From positions 1,674,001-1,738,000 of the forward strand of contig NZ_CP010817.1 in NCBI RefSeq assembly GCF_000833025.1: a DNA stretch of 64,000 nucleotides, in the 5' to 3' direction. A program made the position numbers and the translations under genes. Shown here in pieces: positions 35,406 through 44,763 of this stretch. The stretch comes from Myroides profundi (GTDB taxonomy: Bacteria > Bacteroidota > Bacteroidia > Flavobacteriales > Flavobacteriaceae). Each line of letters begins with the position of its first letter. Position 1 is the stretch's first letter. Below the pieces are notes generated by a model. The model made no database searches and was not told where the DNA came from. It was given only the letters and a program-made list of their open reading frames with translations.

Positions 35406-37445
35406 GTGTCTAAAGTAAACGTCTTGTACTGTGCTATCCTGTTTCTTTGTTTTTCAATGACGAATTGTAAACAGACTCAAACGTATAATGACGAGTCTGT
35501 TTTAAAGGATATAAATACATTTATCAAAAGTTATAATAGATTCAATCCTACTGATAAAGATAAAGCAGCTGCAGACTCTTTAGGTAGTGTTATACTAAAT
35601 CTAAGAAATACTGAGCAGAGCAGAGATGTGCTAAGAAAATATATACTATTAACGAATGCAGATAAGAGGTATATAGAAGAGCTCTTTCAGAGATCTAGAA
35701 AAGAAGAGGATAAGAAGAATGAAGCTCATGCGTTTTTTTTACGAGGAAAAAGGTATGCTCAAAATTTTCAGATTGATAGTACTTATTATAACTATACTAA
35801 GGCTGAATTCTTATTTAAATCTATTCACGATTCTATAAACTTACAAGAGGTTTATTCTCATAAAGCAATCGTACTTTTAAATAATAAAATTTTTTCGGAA
35901 GGACAGTCTCAGATTCTTAAAGCGATGAGTATTAATAAAGAGCATAAAGATGCTCGTATTAAGTATTCTGAATCTGTTATCATGGCTAATGCTTTAGTAG
36001 GTTTAGAACACTTACCTGAGGCTTTAAAACAATTGAACTTGTCTTTAGAACTGCTAGAGAATCCTGAAATTACTCAGTTTTTTTTACCTGATGCAGTTCG
36101 TTTGAACAAAATTACGATTTACTATAATATAGCAGAGGTTTATATAAAGCAAAGCGAGTATAAAAAAGCCCAAGATTTAATCCATCATGTAATTGATGAA
36201 TATATCAATGAAAGTACCATATATGATGAGATGATGTTAGCACATTTGTTATATAACTTAACTCAAGCTGATATTAAGAGTAAGGAGTATGATGATGTAG
36301 AAAAGAATCTTGTTAAAGCAATTGATATACAATTGAAGAATAAGAACCTCCAGGATTATAATTCGTATAAAATTCTTTTAGCAGAGTATTTTTATCTGAT
36401 TAAAAAAGAAGAACAAGGAAATCAACTTGTAAACGAAGTATTAGAATATGCTCATCAAAACAATAATCTAGGATTAGAAAAAGAAACACTTACTGTTCTA
36501 TTAAAGTACAAAAAAGAGCAATATAATGCCAATTTTGTGAGATACGAGGAGTTGAATAAACTGATACTTGATGAGAATAATGTGATCAAGAATACTTTTG
36601 CAAGACTTAGTTTTGAAGCAGATTCGTTAGAACGAGCAAATGCGCAATTACAGAATCAAAAAAGTATGATTACGATGGTAGCTAGTGCTTTATTAGTATT
36701 AGCTATAACTATCTTTTTTATCATTCTATTTAGACAAAAAGCAAAGGAAGTATCTTTAGTAAAATTGTTCCAAAAAGATACTGAAAAATATTATGATTCC
36801 ATTATTAATGTAAACAGTGAGCTAGCAGAAGCACGTAATTTAGAACGTAAGGAAATAGCTAAAGAATTACACGATGGGGTTTTAAATAGACTATTTGTCA
36901 CTAGATTTTTATTAATGCAAGTGAATAAAGAGTCTGTTGATGAGCATAGAGATTCTTTAATAAATGAAGTGAAACAAGTGGAACAGTATATCAGAGGGGT
37001 ATCCCATGCTTTAGCTAATGATGAGGATTTCAAGGTAAATGAGTTTTCTAAATTGTTAGAAGACTTAGTTTCAATTCAAAACAGAAACGAATCAATTGTG
37101 TTTAGTTTAAGTTTGGATCAAGGAATCAACTTTAAATATTTAAACAACAACTATAAGGTACATATTTATAGGATAGTACAAGAATGTTTGCAAAATGTTC
37201 ATAAACATGCTCAAGCTACTAGGTGTGATGTGGTTTTTGAGAATTATACTGATACAAGTTTTAAAGTGTCGATTATTGATAATGGAGTTGGGTTTGATGT
37301 TAATATTGTAAAAAAAGGAATAGGGTTTAATAATATTAAGGGAAGAGTTGAGTTTATGGAGAGTAAGATTAATATTTTAAGTGCAGAGGGCAAGGGAACA
37401 AGTATATCATTTGTTATTGATTTAAAAGAATCAGCAGAAGGTTAG
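35406..37445 (+). CDS. TPR-containing sensor histidine kinase
   Basis: A 679-residue paralogue of the preceding gene with the same layout: signal and MTNC lipobox-like start, TPR-like periplasmic region, one membrane helix at about 425-445 (TMVASALLVLAITIFFIILF) and a HisKA_3/HATPase module. The H box is intact (AKELHDGVLNRLF, H489). The N box is VQECLQNVHKHAQ and the G boxes are IDNGVGF and GIGFNNIKGRVEF. It would pass phosphate to a NarL/LuxR-type regulator, which is not encoded nearby. No ATG exists at the N-terminus. The GTG at 35406 aligns with the paralogue's start (both continue Ser-Lys), so I prefer it to TTG codons at 35397 and 35400. Confidence 0.88.
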   Translation: MSKVNVLYCAILFLCFSMTNCKQTQTYNDESVLKDINTFIKSYNRFNPTDKDKAAADSLGSVILNLRNTEQSRDVLRKYILLTNADKRYIEELFQRSRKEEDKKNEAHAFFLRGKRYAQNFQIDSTYYNYTKAEFLFKSIHDSINLQEVYSHKAIVLLNNKIFSEGQSQILKAMSINKEHKDARIKYSESVIMANALVGLEHLPEALKQLNLSLELLENPEITQFFLPDAVRLNKITIYYNIAEVYIKQSEYKKAQDLIHHVIDEYINESTIYDEMMLAHLLYNLTQADIKSKEYDDVEKNLVKAIDIQLKNKNLQDYNSYKILLAEYFYLIKKEEQGNQLVNEVLEYAHQNNNLGLEKETLTVLLKYKKEQYNANFVRYEELNKLILDENNVIKNTFARLSFEADSLERANAQLQNQKSMITMVASALLVLAITIFFIILFRQKAKEVSLVKLFQKDTEKYYDSIINVNSELAEARNLERKEIAKELHDGVLNRLFVTRFLLMQVNKESVDEHRDSLINEVKQVEQYIRGVSHALANDEDFKVNEFSKLLEDLVSIQNRNESIVFSLSLDQGINFKYLNNNYKVHIYRIVQECLQNVHKHAQATRCDVVFENYTDTSFKVSIIDNGVGFDVNIVKKGIGFNNIKGRVEFMESKINILSAEGKGTSISFVIDLKESAEG

Positions 37446-37463
37446 AATAGAATCGTAATATAA

Positions 37464-37499
37464 ATGAAAAAAGGACGCTAAAAAGCGTCCTTTTTTCAT
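37464..37499. terminator. Bidirectional terminator between kinase and creD
   Basis: A 16-bp stem (ATGAAAAAAGGACGCT and its complement) with an AAAA loop lies between convergent genes and directly abuts the creD stop. Confidence 0.9.
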
Positions 37500-38786
37500 T
37501 TATTCTTCTTCTGTAGAGAAGGTTATTCTTTTAGAAAAATACATCAGTATGGCGATGATGGTGAATAGACCAATACTACCAACTATAAGAGCAGCTTCTT
37601 TGAGTTGCAATAAGAAAAATAAAAACGTGTATAAAGCAAATAATAATCCAAAGATAGTTGCTGCAATACGTTTGTTTTTACTCAGCCCATAGATAAATGA
37701 TGTAATCAAAATTATAGTTGCCGATGCTGAAATAATATACGCTATACTAAAGCCTGTGTATTCTGCAAAAGATAAGAGTAAGACGAAGTTGATACATAGA
37801 GCTAATCCTACTAGCGTGTAGTGTAAGATGTTGATACTTAGGTTTTTTATATTCTCCATAAAAAAGAATGTAGCGAAGGTTAAACCTATAAATAGTAAAG
37901 CATATTTAGTAGCTCGGTTTACCTTACTATAAAAGTCATTGATTTGTATAAATTTCATTCCAAAACTATAATCTGTCAATTGAGGGATTGTATTTAGATC
38001 TGAACTGACAGGTATAGATTGAAAAATTGTCCATTTTGACTGCTCGTTTACGCTTTGTTTTTCATCGTTATCAGGTAGATAATTTCCAATATATTTGATA
38101 TCCTTATAGTCAGAAGAGACATTGACATTAGTCTGTTTAGCAGTAGCTAGAAAGTTAATTTCTGTAGACCCCTTTAACTGAATAGGGAAATTAATATTAC
38201 TCAGATCTATATCCTCTTTATTGATATCGTAACTTAAAAAAGCAATACGAGAATTGATTCTTAAAGATCTATCCTGCTCAAAGTATTGTTGTGGATTTTT
38301 ATTGATAAGAATCTCTTGAGTGAAACCTTTACTGTCTGATACAGAGAAGACAATCTTTGCATTTGTAAATGCTTCCTTATCTGCTAGATTTAACTTAGAC
38401 GCTAATTCATCTAGAGTAGGGAAGCTAGCTTTTACATTTAAGTTAGTGTTATAAAGTGCTACTTCATATAAGCTTCTTTTCTTAATTTGTGTTTTTATAT
38501 CACCTGTAAAGTCTTGTTTGATTGGAGTTTGTAAATAACTATTTAATTGTTTCATTACTTTTCCATCTTCAGTAAGATGATTAGTATAGTATTCTACTAG
38601 GACAAAAGGCCCATATATGGTTTGTTTTTGTCCCCATTTAGAGGTTACTTCAGTTGTTACTTCACTCTGAAAATTTTCACGTTCAGAGATTAGACTACTG
38701 ATAAAAGGTAGTGTGATAAGTAACATAAGAGATAATACACTGATTATAACTCCTTTGATCATTGGTTTGTAATTTTCTTTTTTCAT
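37500..38786 (-). CDS. creD: CreD-family inner-membrane protein
   Basis: A 428-residue membrane protein. The N-terminal helix (MIKGVIISVLSLMLLITLPF) precedes a large periplasmic domain starting LISERENFQSEVTTEVTSKWGQKQTIYGP in pieces typical of CreD. The domain runs to about residue 290, and five or so C-terminal membrane helices follow. CreD/Cet proteins influence envelope stress tolerance; the mechanism is unclear. Its start lies 13 bp downstream of a palindrome that also precedes the 39774 gene, suggesting control by the regulator encoded at 38837-39136. Confidence 0.88.
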   Translation of the reverse strand: MKKENYKPMIKGVIISVLSLMLLITLPFISSLISERENFQSEVTTEVTSKWGQKQTIYGPFVLVEYYTNHLTEDGKVMKQLNSYLQTPIKQDFTGDIKTQIKKRSLYEVALYNTNLNVKASFPTLDELASKLNLADKEAFTNAKIVFSVSDSKGFTQEILINKNPQQYFEQDRSLRINSRIAFLSYDINKEDIDLSNINFPIQLKGSTEINFLATAKQTNVNVSSDYKDIKYIGNYLPDNDEKQSVNEQSKWTIFQSIPVSSDLNTIPQLTDYSFGMKFIQINDFYSKVNRATKYALLFIGLTFATFFFMENIKNLSINILHYTLVGLALCINFVLLLSFAEYTGFSIAYIISASATIILITSFIYGLSKNKRIAATIFGLLFALYTFLFFLLQLKEAALIVGSIGLFTIIAILMYFSKRITFSTEEE

Positions 38787-38798
38787 ATTCTTAAAGTT

Positions 38799-38823
38799 AA
38801 AAGTACTTTGTTTTTCAAAGTTA
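38799..38823 (-). promoter_or_regulatory. Operator/-7 box before creD
   Basis: AAAAGTACTTTG, 5 bp, CAAAGTTA. The palindrome ACTTTG-N5-CAAAGT overlaps a minus-strand -7 box TAACTTTG. The same sequence, apart from the central 5 bp, lies at 39778-39802. Confidence 0.7.
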
Positions 38824-38836
38824 ATGGGTAAAAAAA

Positions 38837-39136
38837 TTATTTAAGCTTTTTAATTAAATTTTCTAAATAGGCTAGGTGTTGTTTAAAGGCAAACTTACCT
38901 TCTTCAGTTACAGTATAAGTAGTATTTGTTTTTCTACCAACAAATCCTTTTGTAACAGTTATATAATCATTTTCTTCTAGATTCTTTAAATGAGAGGCAA
39001 GGTTTCCATCTGTTAGGTCCAGATATTCTTTTAGATCTTTAAACGATAGAGAATCATTGACCATTAATCCACTCATAATACCGACACGGATACGATTGTC
39101 AAAGACTTTGTTTAATTTTTCTAAATCGAATTTCAT
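38837..39136 (-). CDS. Winged-helix transcriptional regulator
   Basis: A 99-residue DNA-binding protein of the ArsR/MarR-like winged-helix type (HTH_34-like). The recognition region is SFKDLKEYLDLTDGNLASHLKNLEEN and the wing is DYITVTKGFVGRKTNTTYTVT. No metal- or ligand-binding residues stand out. It sits between a membrane protein gene (14 bp upstream) and creD. It probably represses from the two shared palindromes. Confidence 0.88.
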   Translation of the reverse strand: MKFDLEKLNKVFDNRIRVGIMSGLMVNDSLSFKDLKEYLDLTDGNLASHLKNLEENDYITVTKGFVGRKTNTTYTVTEEGKFAFKQHLAYLENLIKKLK

Positions 39137-39150
39137 ATATCTGTTATAAT

Positions 39151-39774
39151 TTATTTATCGTACTTATTCCATAAAATAATTCCGTAAAGCAAATGTACTA
39201 AACCGAACCCTATTGCCCATAGTAAAAGTGTGTAATCTAAGAAATAGAACGCTAGTAAACCTAGGACTATTTCTAGTGCAGCGATTGTTTTTACTTCTTT
39301 CACAGTGTCTTCTTGCACACTAAATAATGCTAACCCATAGAATAATAATGTAGTAGGTAAAGCAAGTTGTAGTAAATGATACTTATACAATATTAAGCAT
39401 AGAATTCCTGCTATTATTAATGGAATAGAGAAGCGTACTAATAATCGCTTAGTAACTTGATTTAAAAATGATTTACCTTGTTTGCGTGTTTTGCGTATTG
39501 TAAAGTAAAACCCACCTACCACAGCAATGACAAAGGTAGCGATAGCTAGCACTAGTAGCATTTCTGCAGTATAAGCAGTTTGGTACGGATCTTCTAGTGT
39601 TAGATTTTCATAAGAGTACGTAGAACTTGTCTGCCAATAGTATAAAACACTTGCCGCAAGAAGTCCGCATAGACCTACCCATATACCACTCCAACCACTA
39701 AGGCTTAAAAACTTAGTAGAGCGCTCCATTATAGACTTGATTTGATTTAAATCTTCAATAGCTTTATTTGTCAT
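39151..39774 (-). CDS. Six-helix membrane protein upstream of the winged-helix regulator
   Basis: A 207-residue protein with a short polar N-terminus (AIEDLNQIKSIMERSTKFLSLSG) and about six membrane helices. Genes of this type are commonly paired with the small winged-helix regulator in Bacteroidota. The biochemical role is unknown. Its start is 3 bp from the operator-promoter at 39778-39802. Confidence 0.78.
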   Translation of the reverse strand: MTNKAIEDLNQIKSIMERSTKFLSLSGWSGIWVGLCGLLAASVLYYWQTSSTYSYENLTLEDPYQTAYTAEMLLVLAIATFVIAVVGGFYFTIRKTRKQGKSFLNQVTKRLLVRFSIPLIIAGILCLILYKYHLLQLALPTTLLFYGLALFSVQEDTVKEVKTIAALEIVLGLLAFYFLDYTLLLWAIGFGLVHLLYGIILWNKYDK

Positions 39775-39777
39775 AGT

Positions 39778-39802
39778 AAAAGTACTTTGAAATACAAAGT
39801 TA
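39778..39802 (-). promoter_or_regulatory. Operator/-7 box of the regulator operon
   Basis: AAAAGTACTTTG, 5 bp, CAAAGTTA, nearly identical to the site before creD. A minus-strand -7 box TAACTTTG is embedded in the palindrome. Confidence 0.7.
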
Positions 39803-40291
39803 GTAAAATAATGATATGTGCAATAAAAAAGCGAATATTTATTTTAAAGGCTATAAATCTATACTAATACGTTCCATTATAATCTTAAGAGAGTATTTAT
39901 AGTTAATTCAAAAATTATGTAGATATTATGTGAGTTTGCTTGTTTTGATAAGTAAATTAGGTGTAATAAATATCTTTAACTTAAAAAAACAAAGAAATTA
40001 TTGAAAAGATAATTGTGAAAAAATAGGCAGTGGTCGCATAGTTATCGCATAGTGATGGCATACTGCTCGCATATTTTTGATGGTTTTTTATGCAACCACT
40101 ATGCGATAGAAATGTAATCATTATACTATTATGGTAATATAAATACTTTTTAAAATCATTGATATCTATGTTTACTAGAAGTTGTTCTGTTTCTAGGTAG
40201 GCGTTTGAGCAGTATTTTATGTCAGTTTACGTTTAAATGAAAGAATCATAAAGAGTAAATTTGTTACTTGCAGTCAATTAAATAATGAATT
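39803..40291. other. Intergenic region with an 11-bp repeat element
   Basis: About 490 bp between divergent genes. The only clear structure is the repeat element at 40032-40110. The rest is AT-rich with no gene. Confidence 0.5.
40032..40110. repeat. 11-bp x 4 direct-repeat element with inverted copy, copy 3 (divergent)
   Basis: Four adjoining 11-bp units: TGGTCGCATAG, TTATCGCATAG, TGATGGCATAC, TGCTCGCATAT. A T-rich spacer follows, then the inverted copy ACTATGCGATAG (40099-40110). The layout is the same as at 16756 and 51157, but with a different core (CGCAT instead of TCCGT). Confidence 0.75.
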
Positions 40292-41059
40292 ATGACACAG
40301 ATTACTTCCTATATTTTTTCCACAGCTAAAGCTTTGACAGAAGAGCAGAGTATAGACTACAATCATCAAGTAGATCAGTTTAATGTTTGGCCTGCTTATG
40401 TATTAGCTGATAACGTGAATCTAACATATTGGGATAGCATATATGAGCTGTTCGCTGATTATCAGTTTTATCTTTTAGAGGGAAATGTAGTTGTAGGTAA
40501 TGGAAATTGTATTCCACTTCATCTTACCGCAGAAGAGTTAGCTGACTTACCTGAAGGAGGATGGGATTGGGCTTTAAAAAAAGCTGTTAAAGATCATGAG
40601 AAAGGATTAACCCCAAATACACTTTGCGCATTACAGATTGGACTCAATAAGAATTATCAAGGTAAAGGCATTAGTCATCAACTAATTCAATATATGAAAA
40701 GCATTGCTTTGTCTACAGAGATGAATGCTTTTATACTACCCATTAGACCTAATTTAAAGACAAACTTCCCTTTGATTTCAATGGATGATTATATCCAATG
40801 GGAGAATGAAGAAGGTTTGCCTTATGATGCATGGATACGTACACATATAAAAGGAGGAGCTCATATCGTGAAGATTTGTCAGCGTTCTATGGTTGTTGAA
40901 GGAAGTATCGCCGAGTGGGAAGAGTGGACTAATATGAAGTTCAGAAGCTCTGGTCAATACATCTTACCTGTATTGCTTAATCCTATTCAGATAGATTTAG
41001 CAATGGATAAAGGCGAATATATCGAACCTAATGTATGGATGCGATATGAATTAGATTAG
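40292..41059 (+). CDS. GNAT-fold protein, probable acetyltransferase
   Basis: A 255-residue cytosolic protein. The loop ALQIGLNKNYQGKGISHQLIQYMK (read as short pieces: NYQGKGIS, then a helix) is an acetyl-CoA-binding Q-x-x-G-x-G loop. The preceding strand and the VVVGNGNCIPLHL segment fit a GNAT core. The C-terminal 100 residues (YDAWIRTHIKGGAHIVKICQ) are less typical. The substrate is unknown. Single gene. Confidence 0.72.
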   Translation: MTQITSYIFSTAKALTEEQSIDYNHQVDQFNVWPAYVLADNVNLTYWDSIYELFADYQFYLLEGNVVVGNGNCIPLHLTAEELADLPEGGWDWALKKAVKDHEKGLTPNTLCALQIGLNKNYQGKGISHQLIQYMKSIALSTEMNAFILPIRPNLKTNFPLISMDDYIQWENEEGLPYDAWIRTHIKGGAHIVKICQRSMVVEGSIAEWEEWTNMKFRSSGQYILPVLLNPIQIDLAMDKGEYIEPNVWMRYELD

Positions 41060-41197
41060 CTCTGTATCATTGTATAACGGGGTATAGGGGAGAATTATGT
41101 GTTGTTGATTTAAGGATAAGTAACTCAAATCTTTTGAGGGGAGTAGTGAAATTAGCGAATATTTATTATATTGGCATTCTACAAAAACTAAAAAATT

Positions 41198-44100
41198 ATG
41201 CAACAAAATACACCCTATACGCCTACTAACAAGGTGCGTATAGTTACTGCGGCGGCTTTATTTGATGGCCATGATGCGGCGATTAATATTATGCGTCGTA
41301 TTATCCAATCAACAGGATGTGAGGTTATTCACTTAGGACATGATAAGAGCGTTGAAGAGGTAGTGAATACAGCTATCCAAGAAGATGCTAATGCGATTGC
41401 AATGACTTCATATCAAGGAGGTCATAACGAGTATTTTAAATATATGTACGACCTGCTACAAGAAAAAGGAGCAGGACATATCCGAATCGTTGGAGGAGGA
41501 GGAGGAGTAATTCTTCCTAGTGAGATAAAAGAGTTAATGGATTATGGTATCACACGCTTATATTCTCCAGATGATGGACGTGCGATGGGATTACAAGGGA
41601 TGATTAACGATATGGTAGGGAAGGCTGACTACCCTACAATGGACTTACAATTACCAGAAGGAAAAGATGTTTATCAATCTCTAGCAGATAAAGATGTTAC
41701 TACGATAGCTCGTTTAATTTCGTTAGCTGAAAATAGAGAAGAAGATTTCTTTAAAGTATTCCAATACGACGAAAAGAAACATAAGAATACACCTATATTA
41801 GGTATTACAGGAACGGGTGGAGCAGGTAAGTCATCTATGGTAGATGAGTTAGTTCGTCGTTTCTTGATTGACTTCCCTGAAAAAACAGTTGCACTAGTAT
41901 CTGTTGACCCTTCTAAGCGTAAGACAGGAGGAGCTTTATTAGGAGACCGTATTCGTATGAACTCGATTAATAATCCTCGTGTATTTATGCGTTCTCTGGC
42001 TACTCGTCAGTCTAACTTAGCGTTATCTCGTTATGTTGAAGAAACACTTCAAGTACTTCAGGTTGCCAATTATGACTTAATTATTCTTGAAACTTCGGGG
42101 ATTGGTCAGTCAGATACAGAGATTTTAGACCACTCAGATGCCTCTTTATACATTATGACTCCAGAGTTTGGAGCGGCTACTCAGTTAGAGAAAATTGATA
42201 TGCTTGACTTCGCCGATATCGTTGCAATCAATAAATTTGATAAGCGTGGAGCATTAGATGCAATTAGAGATGTAAAGAAACAATACCAACGCAACCATAA
42301 CTTATGGGATGTAAACCCAGACGAAATGCCTGTATTTGGTACAATTGCTTCTCAGTTTAACGATCCAGGTACCAATGCTTTATATAAAGCAATTATGGAT
42401 AAAGTGGTAGAGAAAACGGGAGCAGACTTAACGTCTAGTTTCGAAATCACTAAGGAGATGAGTGAGAAGGTATTTGTAATACCTCCTAACCGTACACGTT
42501 ACTTATCTGAGATAGCGGAGAACAACCGTAAATATGATGAGACGGTATTAACTCAAAAAGAGGTAGCTCAGAAGCTATACGGTATTTTCAAAACAATAGA
42601 AACAGTAGCTGGTAAATTGCCAGAAATAGATAAGTCAGGAATCGTAGAAGAAACAATAACTTCTAAAGATGCTGATACACAATTGTTCATCAACCTTCTA
42701 TTAAAGGAATTTGACAAGGTGAAGATGAACTTAGATCCTTATAACTGGGAAGTGATTCTGACATGGGATCAGAAGGTGAACAAGTATAAAAACCCTGTGT
42801 ACTCATTCAAAGTACGTGATAAGGAAATCAAGATTGCGACGCATTCAGAGAGTTTATCACATTTACAGATTCCTAAGATTGCACTGCCTAAGTATGAAGC
42901 TTGGGGAGATATCTTACGCTGGTCATTACAAGAGAATGTACCAGGAGAATTTCCGTTTACCTCAGGACTTTATCCGTTTAAGCGTGAAGGAGAAGATCCT
43001 ACACGTATGTTTGCGGGAGAAGGAGGACCAGAGCGTACTAATAGACGTTTTCACTATGTGTCATTAGGTATGCCTGCTAAGCGTCTATCTACTGCATTTG
43101 ACTCAGTAACGCTTTATGGTAATGATCCAGGACATCGCCCTGATATTTATGGTAAGATTGGTAATGCAGGGGTTTCTATCTGTTGTTTAGATGATGCGAA
43201 AAAGTTGTATTCAGGGTTTAACCTTGCACATGCTTTGACATCAGTATCGATGACTATTAACGGGCCAGCGCCAATGTTATTAGGATTCTTTATGAATGCT
43301 GCTATTGATCAACAGTGTGAAATCTATATCAAAGACAATGACTTAGTGGCTGAAGTTGAAGCAAAGATTGAAGCTATTTATAAAGCAAAAGGTGTAGAGA
43401 GACCTCGTTATAATGGTGAATTACCAGAGGGGAACGACGGTCTAGGATTGATGCTTTTAGGAGTAACAGGAGATCAAGTGTTGCCAAAAGAGGTGTACGC
43501 TGAGATTAAAAAGAATACTTTATCACAAGTTCGTGGTACAGTACAAGCTGATATTTTAAAAGAAGATCAAGCTCAGAATACGTGTATCTTCTCTACGGAG
43601 TTTGCACTTCGTTTAATGGGAGATGTACAAGAGTACTTCATTGAGAAGAATGTGCGTAACTTCTATTCTGTGTCTATCTCAGGATACCACATTGCAGAAG
43701 CTGGAGCTAACCCTATTACACAGTTGGCATTTACATTAGCGAATGGATTTACTTATGTAGAGTACTACTTAAGTAGAGGAATGGATATTAATGACTTCGG
43801 ACCAAACTTATCGTTCTTCTTTTCGAATGGTATCGATCCTGAGTACGCAGTAATTGGTCGTGTAGCGCGTCGTATTTGGGCAAAAGCATTGAAGAATAAG
43901 TATGGTGCTAATGAACGTGCACAGATGCTTAAATATCATATTCAGACTTCAGGGCGTTCATTACACGCACAAGAGATTGACTTTAATGATATCCGTACTA
44001 CACTTCAAGCGTTGTATGCTATCTATGATAACTGTAATTCACTTCACACTAACGCGTATGACGAGGCTATTACGACTCCTACGGAAGAATCTGTGCGTAG

Positions 44101-44632
44101 AGCTATGGCAATACAGTTAATCATAAATAAAGAGCTAGGATTGGCTAAAAATGAGAATCCAATACAAGGGTCATTTATTATTGAAGAATTAACGGATTTA
44201 GTAGAGGCTGCTGTCTTAGCAGAATTTGATAGAATTACAGAAAGAGGAGGGGTGTTAGGAGCAATGGAGACCATGTACCAACGTTCTAAGATTCAAGAAG
44301 AGTCATTGTATTATGAAACATTAAAACACAATGGTACGTTCCCTATTATTGGAGTGAATACTTTCTTGAGTTCTAAAGGATCTCCAACAGTAGTTCCTGC
44401 TGAAGTTATTCGTGCAACAGAAGAGGAGAAACTATTCCAAATCAAGACAAAAGAGAATTTGAATAAGGCTAATGAAGCTTTAGTAAAAGAAGAATTAGAG
44501 CGTATTCAAGAGGTAGCTATTCAAAATGGCAATATATTCGAAGCGCTAATGGATGCTTCTAAAGTCTGTTCGTTAGGTCAGATTACTTCAGCATTGTTTG
44601 AAGTAGGAGGGCAGTACAGACGTAATATGTAA
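41198..44632 (+). CDS. icmF: Fused acyl-CoA mutase IcmF (B12 domain + G-protein chaperone + mutase)
   Basis: A 1144-residue fusion. Residues about 1-145 bind adenosylcobalamin with the lower-ligand motif D23-G-H25 (ALFDGHDAA). Residues about 195-410 are a MeaB-type GTPase (P-loop GTGGAGKSS near residue 207; later AINKFDKRG). Residues about 540-1120 are the mutase barrel with the substrate region ([26 protein letters not shown] in part). IcmF enzymes interconvert isobutyryl-CoA and n-butyryl-CoA, and some act on pivalyl-CoA; the GTPase protects and reloads the cofactor. Many annotations call it methylmalonyl-CoA mutase. Single gene with a strong terminator. Confidence 0.92.
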   Translation: MQQNTPYTPTNKVRIVTAAALFDGHDAAINIMRRIIQSTGCEVIHLGHDKSVEEVVNTAIQEDANAIAMTSYQGGHNEYFKYMYDLLQEKGAGHIRIVGGGGGVILPSEIKELMDYGITRLYSPDDGRAMGLQGMINDMVGKADYPTMDLQLPEGKDVYQSLADKDVTTIARLISLAENREEDFFKVFQYDEKKHKNTPILGITGTGGAGKSSMVDELVRRFLIDFPEKTVALVSVDPSKRKTGGALLGDRIRMNSINNPRVFMRSLATRQSNLALSRYVEETLQVLQVANYDLIILETSGIGQSDTEILDHSDASLYIMTPEFGAATQLEKIDMLDFADIVAINKFDKRGALDAIRDVKKQYQRNHNLWDVNPDEMPVFGTIASQFNDPGTNALYKAIMDKVVEKTGADLTSSFEITKEMSEKVFVIPPNRTRYLSEIAENNRKYDETVLTQKEVAQKLYGIFKTIETVAGKLPEIDKSGIVEETITSKDADTQLFINLLLKEFDKVKMNLDPYNWEVILTWDQKVNKYKNPVYSFKVRDKEIKIATHSESLSHLQIPKIALPKYEAWGDILRWSLQENVPGEFPFTSGLYPFKREGEDPTRMFAGEGGPERTNRRFHYVSLGMPAKRLSTAFDSVTLYGNDPGHRPDIYGKIGNAGVSICCLDDAKKLYSGFNLAHALTSVSMTINGPAPMLLGFFMNAAIDQQCEIYIKDNDLVAEVEAKIEAIYKAKGVERPRYNGELPEGNDGLGLMLLGVTGDQVLPKEVYAEIKKNTLSQVRGTVQADILKEDQAQNTCIFSTEFALRLMGDVQEYFIEKNVRNFYSVSISGYHIAEAGANPITQLAFTLANGFTYVEYYLSRGMDINDFGPNLSFFFSNGIDPEYAVIGRVARRIWAKALKNKYGANERAQMLKYHIQTSGRSLHAQEIDFNDIRTTLQALYAIYDNCNSLHTNAYDEAITTPTEESVRRAMAIQLIINKELGLAKNENPIQGSFIIEELTDLVEAAVLAEFDRITERGGVLGAMETMYQRSKIQEESLYYETLKHNGTFPIIGVNTFLSSKGSPTVVPAEVIRATEEEKLFQIKTKENLNKANEALVKEELERIQEVAIQNGNIFEALMDASKVCSLGQITSALFEVGGQYRRNM

Positions 44633-44656
44633 GATTAATTTCTCGCTTATTTATAT

Positions 44657-44692
44657 AAAGCCTGTGGACTGAGTGTTCACAGGCTTTTTTTT
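44657..44692 (+). terminator. Terminator after icmF
   Basis: A 10-bp stem (AAAGCCTGTG pairing with CACAGGCTTT), an 11-nt loop and a T run. It precedes the 93-bp array. Confidence 0.88.
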
Positions 44693-44763
44693 GGTTTTCG
44701 GTGACTAGTACAGACGCAGTACTTTGCGTGTCACACAAGTTAAGAACACATCTAAAAAGATGT

